A stretch of DNA of 64,000 nt from Plantago ovata (taxonomy: Eukaryota; Streptophyta; Magnoliopsida; Lamiales; Plantaginaceae), in the NCBI GenBank assembly GCA_028274465.1, contig CM051456.1, positions 63,412,753 to 63,476,752 on the forward strand, given 5' to 3'. Position numbers and translations under genes: made by a program. This document shows positions 46,030 through 57,821 of this stretch, piece after piece (the first letter of the stretch is position 1; every line of letters starts with the position of its first letter). The notes below the pieces were generated by a model that had not been told where the DNA came from, did no database searches, and worked only from the letters and a program-made list of their open reading frames with translations.

Positions 46030-46506
46030 TCAATCCTGTGAATAAGAGTGAACATAGACGTTAAGACCACTGTAATCAATAGTGTTAGAAGTATCAGGTG
46101 GATCAGGTGGATCGGATATGGCTCGCAACACATGTTGCTTGCCATCCACTTCAATAGTGCAAGTTCTTTGGTAGATGTCCATCACGGAGCGTAGCTTAGT
46201 CAAGAATGTTCGTCCTAAGAGTATGACATCCCCCGTTCCTGGTGCGGACGCCGACATAATTACGAAATCGGTGTAGACAGAAGCTTCACCAATCTTGACT
46301 AATACATTCTTCACAACGCCTTCGGGTTTCACAAGGGATCAATCCGCCAGTTGCACAATAGCCTTATGCCCAGTTAGTTCTCCAAGGTTACTCTTCTCGA
46401 AAACATTCAAAGGGAGCACATTAGAGTAGGATCCTGTGTCTAGTGTTGCTCGGACATCTTCAAGTTCCCCAATCCCGACCTTAACATCGAAACTTTGAGG
46501 GAGTGG
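46030..46506 (-). pseudogene. Gypsy-C protease region
   Basis: The minus strand shows an aspartic-protease-like fold: a DTGS-type active-site region near 46430, QLADxS-like text, then KNVLVKIGEASVYTDF and VILLGRTFLTKLRS. This matches retropepsin-like domains of plant Gypsy elements, which cleave Gag in the particle. No further pol domain follows. Confidence 0.75.
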
Positions 46507-48132
46507 CTAGGGATCCTCTTGCTCCTCTTCACTCTTGTTAGTACCAAGGTCCTTTTCTTCTTCTTCGGCTTGTGGGGGCATTTCCCTTTTGCAACTCTCG
46601 CACTTAGCAACCTTTTTGATGGTGATTTCAACAGGAAGATCACCCACTAAGGTAATGGACATCGACTTCTCAGTGTTGCTAGGCAGCTTGCCTTGTTCCC
46701 TACTTGCTCCTCGGTCGATCAATTCTTGCATCTTTTGATGGGAAAGCCTAGTGCTCTCTTCCAACCTATCAATCCTTGCCCTAGTTTTCTCAGAATTTTC
46801 TTCATAACGTTTGAGAAAACTTTGTGTGTGATCGACCATCTTTTGCAAGTTCTCCATCAGTTGAGCCGACTTCGACTTCGGTGGCTCTTTCGAAGCGGGG
46901 TTTTCGCAGTGGTCATTACCATAGTTTAGCCTACTACGGTCTTGGTTAGGGCCATAAGTTTGGTTACCCGGTGCATATCCTTGATTGTTTCGGAATCCTC
47001 TTCTCCAAAATCCACCCCGAGGATTCCTTCCGTCTTGTCCGTATCTAACTTCTTGAGTACCAAACTCCGTAGCAAAGGCTTCTTCTTCGCCTCCTCGAGC
47101 CCAGTTGCCATCATCGTATGCCAGCTCTGATCTACACATATGAGCCCCATGCCCATAGTTCTTGCAAATTCGGCATACTTCGTTCGAAACAGTTGTTCCT
47201 GTGGCGCTCTTGAGGACTTGCTTCAATTCGTTGGTAAAGCACTCGAATTGATCCCCATTCCCCCTATACATAGGGGCTTCTTGAGTCGGTGGAGCTTCAG
47301 GTCCACGTCTCCTAACCATTGCTCTTGGGTCCTTGAACTGTGAACCCTTAGCAAGCTTTTCGAAAACTGCCCAGACGGCTTCTGCGGTTTCCTCCCAAAT
47401 ATTGCCTCGGCATTGGAAATCCACCACTTGTTGGTTCTCGAAGGTTAGTCCATTGTAGAAATGTTGGACTAGGTCAGAAAGTTCAAAACCATGGTGAGGG
47501 CACTTGTTCGTGAGATCTTGGAATCTCTCGAACGCGGTGTAGATGGTCTCATCATAGTCCTGCTTGAATCCAGTGATTTGCGCCTTTAGCGCGGTAGTCA
47601 AGGTGTGAGGGAAGTATTTCTCCATGAAAGCTGAAAAAACCTTTTCCCAAGTGTCCAGCGAGCGTGCTGGTAGAGAACTAAACCATGACTTGGCTCTGTC
47701 GCCAAGTCCCATAGCAAAAACCTTCATCCTCAACTCGTCCGTTGTTATTTCATCTCCGGGTCGTGGGAGTTGGATGACGAAATCATCGATATCGTGCAAG
47801 TACCCCATCACATCTTCCCTTGATAAGCCATAGAACCTCGGAAGTTGTTGGAATGCGTGGTTCTTGATTTCCAGATCTCGGGTTGCAGACGAAAGAACAA
47901 TTGCCGGTCCCCTCATACGATCCTTGGTGGGTTGTACCCATGCCTTCAGTGGTCTAGCTTCTGCCATTCCGTCGATTTCCTTGAAAAGACTGAGTAGAGA
48001 TTCAGAGAAATCGGTATCCTCTATTTCCTCTAGTGTGCGCCTTTCGAGTAGTCCCCTTCTTTGGTGGTAGACTCTGTCGATCTCAGCAATTGAATCAGCA
48101 AGCGGTGTTCCTGCAGAACGTGTATGCGGCAT
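46507..48132 (-). CDS. gag: Gypsy-C Gag (541 aa)
   Basis: ATG at 48132 opens a long frame beginning MPHTRSAGTPLADS. Residues about 90-260 form a retrotransposon Gag domain (KSWFSSLPARSLDTWEKVF, then EKYFP and FNGL-like FYNGLT). A zinc knuckle CRICKNYGHGAHMC (C-x2-C-x4-H-x4-C) lies at residues 320-333. A Gly/Arg/Asn-rich stretch and a coiled coil (about 420-480) follow. The start is supported by its position about 120 bp after the primer site and by the matching region in Gypsy-D. It is related to Athila/Tat-type Gag. Confidence 0.87.
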   Translation of the reverse strand: MPHTRSAGTPLADSIAEIDRVYHQRRGLLERRTLEEIEDTDFSESLLSLFKEIDGMAEARPLKAWVQPTKDRMRGPAIVLSSATRDLEIKNHAFQQLPRFYGLSREDVMGYLHDIDDFVIQLPRPGDEITTDELRMKVFAMGLGDRAKSWFSSLPARSLDTWEKVFSAFMEKYFPHTLTTALKAQITGFKQDYDETIYTAFERFQDLTNKCPHHGFELSDLVQHFYNGLTFENQQVVDFQCRGNIWEETAEAVWAVFEKLAKGSQFKDPRAMVRRRGPEAPPTQEAPMYRGNGDQFECFTNELKQVLKSATGTTVSNEVCRICKNYGHGAHMCRSELAYDDGNWARGGEEEAFATEFGTQEVRYGQDGRNPRGGFWRRGFRNNQGYAPGNQTYGPNQDRSRLNYGNDHCENPASKEPPKSKSAQLMENLQKMVDHTQSFLKRYEENSEKTRARIDRLEESTRLSHQKMQELIDRGASREQGKLPSNTEKSMSITLVGDLPVEITIKKVAKCESCKREMPPQAEEEEKDLGTNKSEEEQEDP

Positions 48133-48254
48133 ACACTATCTGTAACAGACTAGGAAAGCAGTATCAGAGATTAAAAAGGAAAACTAAAACTAATAGAATT
48201 AGGAATTGAAAGCTGAAAATATAAACAAATTAAACAGGAAAAAGGAGTATAGTC

Positions 48255-48272
48255 CCCGGCAGCGGCGCCAAT
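48255..48272 (-). other. Gypsy-C primer-binding site
   Basis: The minus strand reads TTGGCGCCGCTGCCGGGG just inside the 5' LTR. This is the Asp-tRNA-type primer sequence common in plant Athila/Tat Gypsy elements. Confidence 0.8.
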
Positions 48273-48273
48273 T

Positions 48274-49577
48274 TGATGAACGCGGATTTGTCGGTTCCGG
48301 ATTCAGCAAATAATATTTGTATTTAGCCAAAGGCAATCCACAACTACAACAAAAACCGTAGTGTAGCAGTAGAATGACTCGAGTGTCGTTCTCTCAGGAC
48401 TATAACTAGCTTTATCAAATCTAATTTGGAATATAAAACAGCAGACAGATAGCAAAAGGGGTTTCTAGCAGATAATGGAGATTGGTGATAGTATGATCCT
48501 TCTTAGCATAACGGGTCGATAATCATGCATAAATTCCTCGGTCTTGCATAGAGATCTTTGAATCAATCAAGTGTTCTGTTGCAATTTATTAAGCACTACG
48601 AAGATAATTGGTCTGACAAGTCAATCACTATTGTCCTAATGTGTTCCGTAATTATTCAACACTACGAAGATAAACTCGCGCACAGGTCGACGAGGGTCCA
48701 ATTGTGCATAATAATTAATACAACATACGAGAATTTAGGTTGTGCCTGATCAACGAAATAAAGCAATGACACGGAGTATAATGCGCGATATAGCCATTAG
48801 CATGATTACCTTCCCTTCGCCAAGAATTCACATACTACCACCAACGATAAGTTTAGCTACTCATAATAGGCATGCAATCAACAGAAATCATAGAAGAAAA
48901 CATGTTGAAAGAATATAATAAAATAAGTAGAATAAAACTGTAAGATACAAAAATTACCGAAGGTTGTCAATCTCCATAGAATCGCGATCCTACGAGCTCC
49001 AAACTGCTATGAAAAAGAGTCCCCTAAGCTACGGACCCCCAGAACAGGCTCTGGGAAGTCCCTACCTAAAACTACAGAGAGAGGTGAGAAAGTAGGTCTG
49101 GAAAGATATGATTTTCGGAAGAAACTGAGCAACTATATATAGGCCTCGAATTATTGTGGGTCGGTTCGCCCCACACACCCGGCGGTTCGCCCGGTGTGGG
49201 GCGGTTCGCCCCACCTCTGCGGCGGTTCACCCGGAGACTTTTTCGCGGAATTCCGCGTTTTTGGATTTCTTCCCCTTTTCGGACTCGGTTTCTGACTTCT
49301 AGTGGCCTTCTAACCTCCAGATTCGGCCCCTAGACTCCAAATCCTATCCGGAAAGCTTCAGATACTCCAAATAGGCTTCTGGAACACCAATTCCTTGTCA
49401 ACTTCAATATAATTGCCCGGAAATCTTCGAATTTCAACCAAAACCTGTAAAATAAAATCTAAAGGGAAACGTGACACTATTCTAATAAAATGTACTAAAA
49501 TATAGTTATATTAACATAGAGGATAGCTAAAATAGGTGAAAAAGACTTGAATGAAAGTGTAAAATACACATTCATCA
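48274..49577 (-). repeat. Gypsy-C 5' LTR (1304 bp)
   Basis: Minus sense TGATGAATGTG to TTCATCA. The GGTTCGCC cluster is at about 49160-49235 and the TATATATA box at about 49133-49143. It is followed by target duplication GACAG. Confidence 0.9.
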
Positions 49578-49582
49578 GACAG

Positions 49583-50107
49583 TGAGGATGAAAGTTCAGA
49601 CACTGACGATGAAGAAGCCACTCTAGACGTGGAGATTGACAAAGAAGTTTGTGGAATAGCTATGGAAGCTTATCTAGATGTGTCAAACTACGAATTCTGC
49701 CTCATGGCGGTCAGGTAAAGAACTCTACCTCTGACTCAGACTCACAAAGTGAAGACGAGATTGACCTTGACAAGATTCAAGGAGAAATCGAAAGATTTGA
49801 GAAAACTCTGAGTAGACAGCAAGAGAAACTACAGATTGCTGAAACTCTGACCAAGCAAACTACTGAAAAGTACATCTTGCTGAAGGAAGAGACAGAAGAA
49901 AAGGATGCTGAAATAAGGCATCTTAAGAAATTGATTGCTGAAGCTACAAAAAAGAATTCTCAAATGACATTAGAATTGGAAGAATATCAGTCCTCAATTC
50001 TAAAGTTACTTGCTGAAATTCAAGAGATGAAAAAGATGAAAATCAATTTCAAATCTTATGTGGACGCAAGTAATACGCTGACTGAACTAAACTCTTACTT
50101 GAGAGAT
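49583..50107 (+). pseudogene. Sire-A Gag-Pol linker, third segment
   Basis: Continues the acidic block (ESSDTDDEE) and the coiled coil seen in Sire-B, and ends at GAGAT, the Gypsy-D target duplication. The segment is only 525 bp because two Gypsy elements landed on either side of it. Confidence 0.8.
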
Positions 50108-51419
50108 TGATGAATGTGTATTTTACACTTTCATTCGAATCTTTTTCACCTATTTTAGCTATCCTCTATGTTAATTTAGCTATATTTTAATGCATTTTAT
50201 TAGAATAGTGTCACGTTTCCCTTTAGATTTTATTTTACAGGTTTTGGTTGAAATTCAAAGATTTCCGGGCAGTTATATTGAAGTTGACAAGGAATTGGTG
50301 TTCCAGAAGCCTATTTGGATTATCTGAAGGTTTCCGGATAGGATTTGAAGTCTAGGGGCCGAATCTGGAGGTTAGAAGGCTACTAGAAGTCAGAAACCGA
50401 GTCCGGAAAGGGGAAGAAATCCTAAAATGCGTCGAAAACGCGGAATTCCGTGAAAAACCCGCAGGGCGAACCGCCGCACAGCCGGGGCGAACCGCCCCAC
50501 AGCGGGCGAACCGCCGGGCGTGTGGGGCGAACCGCCCCGTGGTATTTCGGGGCCTATATATAGTTGCTCAGTTTTCTCCGAAAATCATATCTTTCTAGAC
50601 CTACTTTTTCACCTTTCTCTATAGTTTTAGGTAGAACTTCCCGGGGCTTGTCCTGGGAGTTCCGTAGCTTAGGGGATACTTTTTCATAGCAGTTTGGAGC
50701 TCGTAGGATCGCAATCATCCGGAGATTGACAACCTTCGGTAACTTTGTATCTTACAGTTTTATTCTACTTATTTTATTATATTCTTTCAACATGTTTTCT
50801 TCTATGATTTCTGTTGATTGCATGCCTATTATGAGTAGCTAAACTTATCGTTGGTGGTAGTATGTGAATTCTTAGCGAAGGGAAGATAATCATGCTAATG
50901 GCTATATCGCGCATTATACTCCGTGTCATTGCTTTATTTCGTTGATCAGGCACAACCTAAATTCTCGTATGTTGTATTAATTATTATGCATGATTGGACA
51001 CTTGTCGACCATCAGACCAATTATCTTCGTAGTGTTGAATAATTACGGAATACAGTAGGACAATAGTGATTGACTTGTCAGACCAATTATCTTCGTAGTG
51101 CTTAATATTTGCAACAGGACACTAGATTGATTCAAAGATCTCTATGCAAGACCGAGGAATTTATGCATGATTATCGACCCGTTATGTTAAGAAGGACCAT
51201 ACTATCACCAATCTCCATTATCTGATAGAAACCCCTTTGCTACCTGTTGCTGTTTTTATAATTCTCTTGTTAAATAGATAAAGCTAGTTATAGTACTGAG
51301 AGAACGACACTCGAGTCATTCTACTGCTACACTACGGTTTTCGTTGTAGTTGTGGATTGCCTTTGGCTAATTACAAATTTATTTGCTGAATCCGGAGCAC
51401 GACATCCGCGTGTTCATCA
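50108..51419 (+). repeat. Gypsy-D 5' LTR (1312 bp)
   Basis: TGATGAATGTG to TTCATCA. GGCGAACCGCC cluster at about 50464-50538; TATATATA at 50555-50562. Confidence 0.92.
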
Positions 51420-51420
51420 A

Positions 51421-51439
51421 ATTGGCGCCGTTGCCGGGG
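51421..51439 (+). other. Gypsy-D primer-binding site
   Basis: TTGGCGCCGTTGCCGGGGA two bases inside the LTR, Asp-tRNA type. Confidence 0.85.
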
Positions 51440-51586
51440 ACTATACTCCTTTTTTCTGTTTAATTTGTTTATATTTTCAGCTTTAGATTCCTAATTCTAC
51501 TAGATTTAGTTTTCCTTTTTTTAATCTCTCTCTGATACTGCTTTGCTAGTCTATTTCTAATCACCTTTCCTAGTCTGTCACAGATA

Positions 51587-52999
51587 GTGTATGCGCATAC
51601 ACGTTCTGCAGGAACACCGCTTGCTGATTCAATTGCTGAGATCGATAGAGTCTACCACCAAAGAAGGCGACTACTTGAAAGGCGCGCACTAGAGGAAATA
51701 GAGGATACCGATTTCTCTGAATCTCTACTCAGTCTTTTCAAGGAAATCGACAGAATGGCAGAAGCTAGACCACTGCAGGCATGGGTTCAACCCACCAAGG
51801 ATCGTATGAGGGGACCGGCGATTGTTCTTTCGTCTGCAACACGAGATCTGGAGATCAAGAACCACGCATTCCAACAACTTCCGAGGTTTTATGGCTTATC
51901 AAGGGAAGATGTGATGGGGTACTTGCACGATATCGATGATTTCATCAACCAACTCCCACGACCCGGAGCTGACATAACAACGGATGAGTTGAGGATGAAG
52001 GTTTTTGCTATGGCACTTGGCGACAGAGCCAAGTCATGGCTGAGTTCTCTACCAGCCGGCTCGCTGGACACTTGGGAAAAGGTTTTTTCAGCTGTCATGG
52101 AGAAATACTTCCCTCACACCTTGACTACCGCGCTAAAGGCGCAGATCACTGGATTCAAACAGGACTATGATGAGACCATCTACACCGCGTTCGAGAGGTT
52201 CCAAGATCTCACGAACAAGTGCCCTCACCATGGTTTTGAACTTTCTGACTTAGTCCAACACTTCTACAATGGACTAACCTTCGACAACCAACAAGTGGTG
52301 GATTTCCAATGCCGAGGCAATATTTGGGAGGAAACCGCAGAAGCCGTCTGGGCAGTTTTCGAAAGGCTTGCTAAGGGTTCGTAGTTCAAGGACCCAAGAG
52401 CAATGGTTAGGAGACGTGGACCTGAAGCTCCACCGACTCAAGAAGCCCCTATGTATAGGGGGAATGGGGATCAATTCGAGTGCTTTACCAACGAATTGAA
52501 GCAAGTCCTCAAGAGCGCCACCGGAACAACTGTTTCGAACGAAGTATGCCGAATATGCAAGAACTATGGGCATGGGGCTCATATGTGTAGATCGGAGCTG
52601 GCATACGATGATGGCAACTGGGCTCGAGGAGGCGAAGAAGAAGCCTTTGCTACGGAGTTTGGCACTCAAGAAGTTAGCTACGGAGAAGACGGTAGGAATC
52701 CTCGAGGTGGATTTTGGAGAAGAGGATACCGTAACAATCAAGGATACGCACCGGCTAACCAAACTTATGGCCCTAACCAAGACCGTAGTAGGCTGAACTA
52801 TGGTAATGACCACTGCGAAAACCCCGCTCCGAAAGAGCCACCGAAGTCGAAGTCGGCTCAACTGATGGAGAACTTGCAAAAGATGGTTGATCACACACAA
52901 AGTTTTCTCAAACGTTATGAAGAAGATTCTGAGAAGACTAGGGCAAGGCTCCATAGGTTGGAAGAAAGCACCAGGCTTACCCATCAAAAGATGCAATAG
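51587..52999 (+). pseudogene. Gypsy-D gag
   Basis: Clear homologue of the Gypsy-C Gag over its full length: Gag domain (DTWEKVFSAVMEKYFP, FYNGLT), zinc knuckle CRICKNYGHGAHMC and the Gly/Arg-rich region. It is broken; the unbroken relative is at 46507-48132. Confidence 0.85.
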
Positions 53000-53743
53000 T
53001 TGATCGACCGAGGAGCAAGTAGGGAGCAAGGCAAACTGCCTAGCAACACTGTGAAGTCGAATGCCATTACGTTGGCTGGTGATGTACCCGACGAAATCAC
53101 CATCAAGAAGGTTGTTAGGTACGAGTGTTGCATGAAGGAAGAACTTCTACAGGCTGAGGAAGAAGTGAAGGACCTTGGTTCTGACGCAAGTGATGAGGAG
53201 CAAGAGGATCCCGAACCACTCCCTAAAAGTTTCGATGTTAAGGTAGGGATTGGTGAGCTTGATGATGTCCGTGCCACACTAGATACAGGATCCTACTCAA
53301 ACATAATTCCTTTGAATGTGTTTGAAAAGAGCAACCTTGGAAAACTATCTGAGCAAAGGGCTATTGTGCAACTGGCGGATGGATCCTTTATGAGACCCGA
53401 GGGCGTTGTGAAAAATGTGTTGGTCAAGATTGGTGAAGCATCCATATACACCAATTTTGTAGTTATGCCGGCATCTGCACCTGGGATGAGGGATGTCATA
53501 CTCTTAGGACAAACGTTCTTGACCAAGCTACGCTCCGTGTTGGATATCTACCAAAGAACTTGCACCATCGAAGTGGATGGCAAGCAACACGTATTGCAAG
53601 CCATACCTGATCCACCGGAACCGTCTGATATCACTACTCATTACTGTGGTCTTGCAGCCTATATTCTTTCTTATTCACAGGTTCGTGGCATGGAAAGGAG
53701 ATCAATGAAGGGGAAGCCTAGTACCCGCAAAAAGAAGAGATAG
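53000..53743 (+). pseudogene. Gypsy-D protease region
   Basis: Acidic spacer (DASDEEQEDPE), then retropepsin-like motif LDTGSYSN (near 53278), QLADGSF, KNVLVKIGEASIY and VILLGQTFLTKLRS. It ends near KKKR at 53743. It matches the Gypsy-C protease region. Confidence 0.8.
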
Positions 53744-54804
53744 GCGCAGACAGGAGTCGAGTCAAAGACTTTAAACAATGACGCTATCCGGGAGGCAACC
53801 CGGAATTTTATCGCTTTCTTTACTGCTTTTCTGCATGCATTCATTCTTGAACTATTTGCTTCTCGTATGCGAATTTGTTCATGTTTGTGTCGTATGTGCT
53901 TTTGTTTGAGTGAGATTTTTCGAGTGGTTTTTTGAAAAATTGGTTTTGGGGATTAAAACCGCATTTTCTGACGTCAGGAACCGTCTCCCCGCATTGGGGA
54001 GCACGGGGCGAACTGCCCCACATGGGGGGCGAACCGCCCCGCACGCGGGGCGAACCGCCCCACGGCTCCAGAACTTCAAAAACGCGGATTTCTTCCCCAA
54101 AACCTCATTTTCTTCATTCTTCTTCATTCCTTCTCCCAAAAAACCCGAAAAACGCGATTTTACATTCAAATCTTCATAACTTCTCCATTTCTTGACCAAA
54201 TTTAGTGTTCTCTACCTTAAATCGAAGCCTATTACATGATCTTTCATCCCATCCGAATAGATTTCATCCTTATGCGTTAGATTTTCAGATCTGAGGTATC
54301 ATCCTTAGAACCCTAATTTTCTAATTTGGGGGTTTTCTGATTTGAGCTTCAATTATGCTTATTTGATGCATGGGTATGTTATTTATGTGATTAGACATGT
54401 TATTTACTATCAATTGCATGCTCAATTTTGCTTGAATTGTTGATTTGGGTATTTTGCTACTAGATGATATATCTTGTTATGCAATATGTCTTTATCTTTG
54501 ATTTCTTTCATATGATTGTGTTTATTGATGTAATGTTGGTGGATTTGACGTTAGAATGCTTAATTGTTGAGTATGAGGATTTATGCTGGTAGAATTTTTC
54601 GCTGCTATGGTATGAATTGAGCCTTGTTATCAAGGATATTGGTTGTCTAGTAAGAGCATAATGTGATGTATTGCATGTAGTAGTTACATTAGTATGTTGC
54701 ATGATGAAGTAGCTAGGCTGGACATTACGGTTTGGGGAGCTCGATTGTTGATTTTATCACTTGTGTGTTTCGCTTTTACACTAGCATATATTTGAGTCAG
54801 TTTT

Positions 54805-55212
54805 GTGTCATACGAGGTACTAACTGCTGTTTGTAGGAACCATACCAAGGGAAAGGAGCATTCTCGTATGATTGCTGTGAAGAACCATGTCAAGGAAGGT
54901 GACCTCGCTAGATGTGCGTTCGAGCCAAGGGGTTTTGCAACAACGTCGTGGATTATCCAAGAGGAGGAGCTAGAGTACACCTGGAGTAAGGACTCCTATG
55001 CCTATTCATGCACCACCGAAGGGACAGAAACCATTATTACATCATCACTCCATCACGAGGACTGCAGAGTTCGAGTGAACAGGAAGGTACCAGGACATTC
55101 TCGCCGCGACAGATTCAATCTTGAGTTCGCAGTTGCTAGAAGGTTCCGAAGCGCTAGCTTGGTTCTAAAACATAATGACATGGGTGCCCAACACCTTGTT
55201 GGGGTTACCCTT
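54805..55212 (+). CDS. Unknown ORF in the extra segment of Gypsy-D
   Basis: About 136 codons (MSYEVLTAVCRNHTKGKEH, then CAFEPRGFATTSW, FNLEFAVARRFRS and LVLKHNDMGAQ), running up to the Gypsy-E insertion. It has no motif I recognise. Amino acid content is protein-like rather than low complexity. A possible intron acceptor TTTGTAG lies at 54831-54837, inside the first codons, so the true start may be downstream. Confidence 0.35.
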
Positions 55213-57626
55213 TGATGAATGTGTATTTTACACTTTCATTCGAGTCTTTTTCACCTAATTTAGCTATCCTCTATGATAATTTAGCTATATTTTAGTACAT
55301 TTTATTAGAATAGTGTCACGTTTCCCTTTAGATTTTATTTTACAGGTTTTGGTTGAAATTCGGAGATTTCGGGGCAATTATATTGAAGTTAACAAGGAAT
55401 TGGTGTTCCAGAAGCCTATTTGGAGTATCTGAAGGTTTCCGGATAGGATTTGGAGTCTAGGGGCCGAATCTGGAGGTTAGAAGGCTACTAGAAGTCATAA
55501 ACCGAGTCTGAAAAGGTGAAGAAATCCAAAACCGCGTCGAAAACGCGGAAATTCCGCGTTTACACTGTGGGGCGAACCGCCGGAGGCCAGAGGCGAACCG
55601 CCGCGGGCATAATTCGGGCCTATATATAGTGCTCAGTTTTCTCTCCGAAAATCATATCTTTCCAAGCCTACTTTCTCACCTCTCTCTATAGTTTTAGGTA
55701 GGAACTTCCCAGGGCCTGTCCTGGGAGTTCCGTAGATTAGGGGATACTTTTTCATAGCAGATTGGAGCGCGTAGGATCGCAATCATCCGGAGATTGACAA
55801 CCTTCGGTAACTTTGTATTTTACAGTTTTTATCTACTTATTTTATTCTTCTTTCAATATGTTTTCTTCTATGATTGCTATTGATTGCATGCCTATTATGA
55901 GTAGCTAAACTTATCATTGGTGGTAGTATGTGAATTCTTAGCGAGGGAAGATAATCATGCTAATGGCTATATAGCGCATTATACTCCGTGTCATTGCTTT
56001 ATTTCGTTGATCAGTTGCAACCAAATTCTCGTATGTTGTATTGATCATTATGCCCTTGGACACTTGTCGACCAATCAGACCAATTATCTTCGTAGTGTTG
56101 AAATAAGTAACGGACACAATAGGACGTTAGTTGTTGACAAGTCAGACCCATATTTATCTTCGTAGTGCTTAATACTTACAACAGGACACAAGATTGATTC
56201 AAAGTCTCTATGCAAGACCGAGGAATTTATGCATGATTATCGACCCATTATGTTAAGAAAGGACCATACTATCACCAATCCTATTATCTGCTTGAAAAAC
56301 CCCTATTGCCTTTCTATTTGCTGTTTTATATTCTTAATTAATTTGATAAAGCTGGAGAGTCCCTGAGAGAAAGACACTCGAGTCATTCTACTGCTACACT
56401 ATACGGTTTCGTTGTAGTTGTGGATTGTCCTGTGGCTAAATAAACAAATATATTTGANNNNNNNNNNNNNNNNNNNNNNNNNNNNNNNNNNNNNNNNNNN
56501 NNNNNNNNNNNNNNNNNNNNNNNNNNNNNNNNNNNNNNNNNNNNNNNNNNNNNNNNNAATTGGGTGTCCAGAAGCCTATGTGGAGAGCTCTTAGGGTCCG
56601 GATAGGATTTGTAGTCTAGGGGCCGAATCTGGGGTTAGAAGGCTACTAGAATCATAAACCGAGTCTGAAAAGGTGAAGAATCCAAAACCGCGTCGAAAAC
56701 GCGGAAATTCCGCGTTACACTGTGGGCGAAAACCGCCGGAGGCCAAGGCGAACCGCGCGGGCATATCGGGGCCTATATATATTTCTCAGTTTTCTCTCCG
56801 AAAATCATATCTTTCCAAGCCTACTTTCTCACCTCTCTCTATAGTTTTAGGTAGAACTTCCCAGGGCCTGTCCGGGAGTCCGTGAGATTAGGGGATACTT
56901 TTCATAGCAGATTGGAGCGCTAGGATCGCAATCATCCGGAGATTGACAACCTTCGGTAACTTTGTATTTTACAGTTTTTATCTACTTATTTTATTCTTCT
57001 TTCAATATGTTTTCTTCTATGATTGCTATTGATTGCATGCCTATTATGAGTAGCTAAACTTATCATTGGTGGTAGTATGTGAATTCTTAGCGAGGGAAGA
57101 TAATCATGCTAATGGCTATATAGCGCATTATACTCCGTGTCATTGCTTTATTTCGTTGATCAGTTGCAACCAAAATTCTCGTATGTTGTATTGATCATTA
57201 TGCACACTTGGACACTTGTCGACCAATCAGACCAATTATCTTCGTAGTGTTGAATAATTACGGAACACAATAGGACGTTAGTTGTTGACAAGTCAGACCC
57301 ATATTATCTTCGTAGTGCTTAATACTTACAACAGGACACAAGATTGATTCAAAGATCTCTATGCAAGACCGAGGAATTTATGCATGATTATCGACCCATT
57401 ATGTTAAGAAGGACCATACTATCACCAATCTCTATTATCTGCTTGAAAACCCCTATTGCTTTCTATTTGCTGTTTTATATTCTTAATTAGATTTGATAAA
57501 GCTAGTATAGTCCTGAGAGAACGACACTCGAGTCATTCTACTGCTACACTACGGTTTTCGTTGTAGTTGTGGATTGTCTTTGGCTAAATAACAAATATTA
57601 TTTGATTGAATCTGACACGTTCATCA
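55213..57626 (+). mobile_element. Gypsy-E inside Gypsy-D: LTR sequence on both sides of a gap
   Basis: CCCTT flanks both ends (55208-55212 and 57627-57631), so this is one insertion. Left of the gap is an almost complete LTR starting TGATGAATGTG (55213-56457). Right of it is an LTR lacking its first part and ending TTCATCA (56558-57626). Either the gap hides an internal region and this is a full young element, or it is a solo LTR falsely duplicated by the assembly. The 3' end variant (TTGAATCTGACACG) differs from Gypsy-D. Confidence 0.75.
56458..56557. other. Assembly gap (100 N)
   Basis: Exactly 100 N inside Gypsy-E. The following 250 bases contain many single-base losses relative to the left copy, suggesting low consensus quality. 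Confidence 0.99.
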
Positions 57627-57821
57627 CCCTTGTTTGCCTCTAAAGTGAGCATCATATAGACATCGGTCGGATCCACCGTAGAGAATGTGGTCGAAATTGG
57701 AGAAAAAGGTAGAAGATTTCTGAGTATCCGAGCAGCTTACTGAAACCTTCTCGTGGTGTAAAATGTTGGAGGGGGAGGTCCTGACACCACTGCCCTTTCC
57801 CCTTCAACAGTTCACATCCTA

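Larger units (their letters stand above)
42875..49577 (-). mobile_element. Gypsy-C, gag-protease-only LTR element (6.7 kb, minus strand)
   Basis: Ends TGATGAA/TTCATCA are flanked by GACAG on both sides (42870-42874 and 49578-49582). On the minus strand the order is 5' LTR, an Asp-type primer site, gag, protease region, 3' UTR and 3' LTR. No reverse transcriptase or integrase lies between protease and LTR, so it must rely on proteins from another element. Its LTRs are very alike outside one internal duplication, so it is young. It looks structurally whole, with at most one or two coding interruptions. Confidence 0.88.

Noticed and set aside
48558-48749. Short ORFs shared by Gypsy LTRs (for example 43159-43350 and 48558-48749)
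   Set aside because: They lie inside LTRs, are short and have no domain; identity between them reflects LTR homology.
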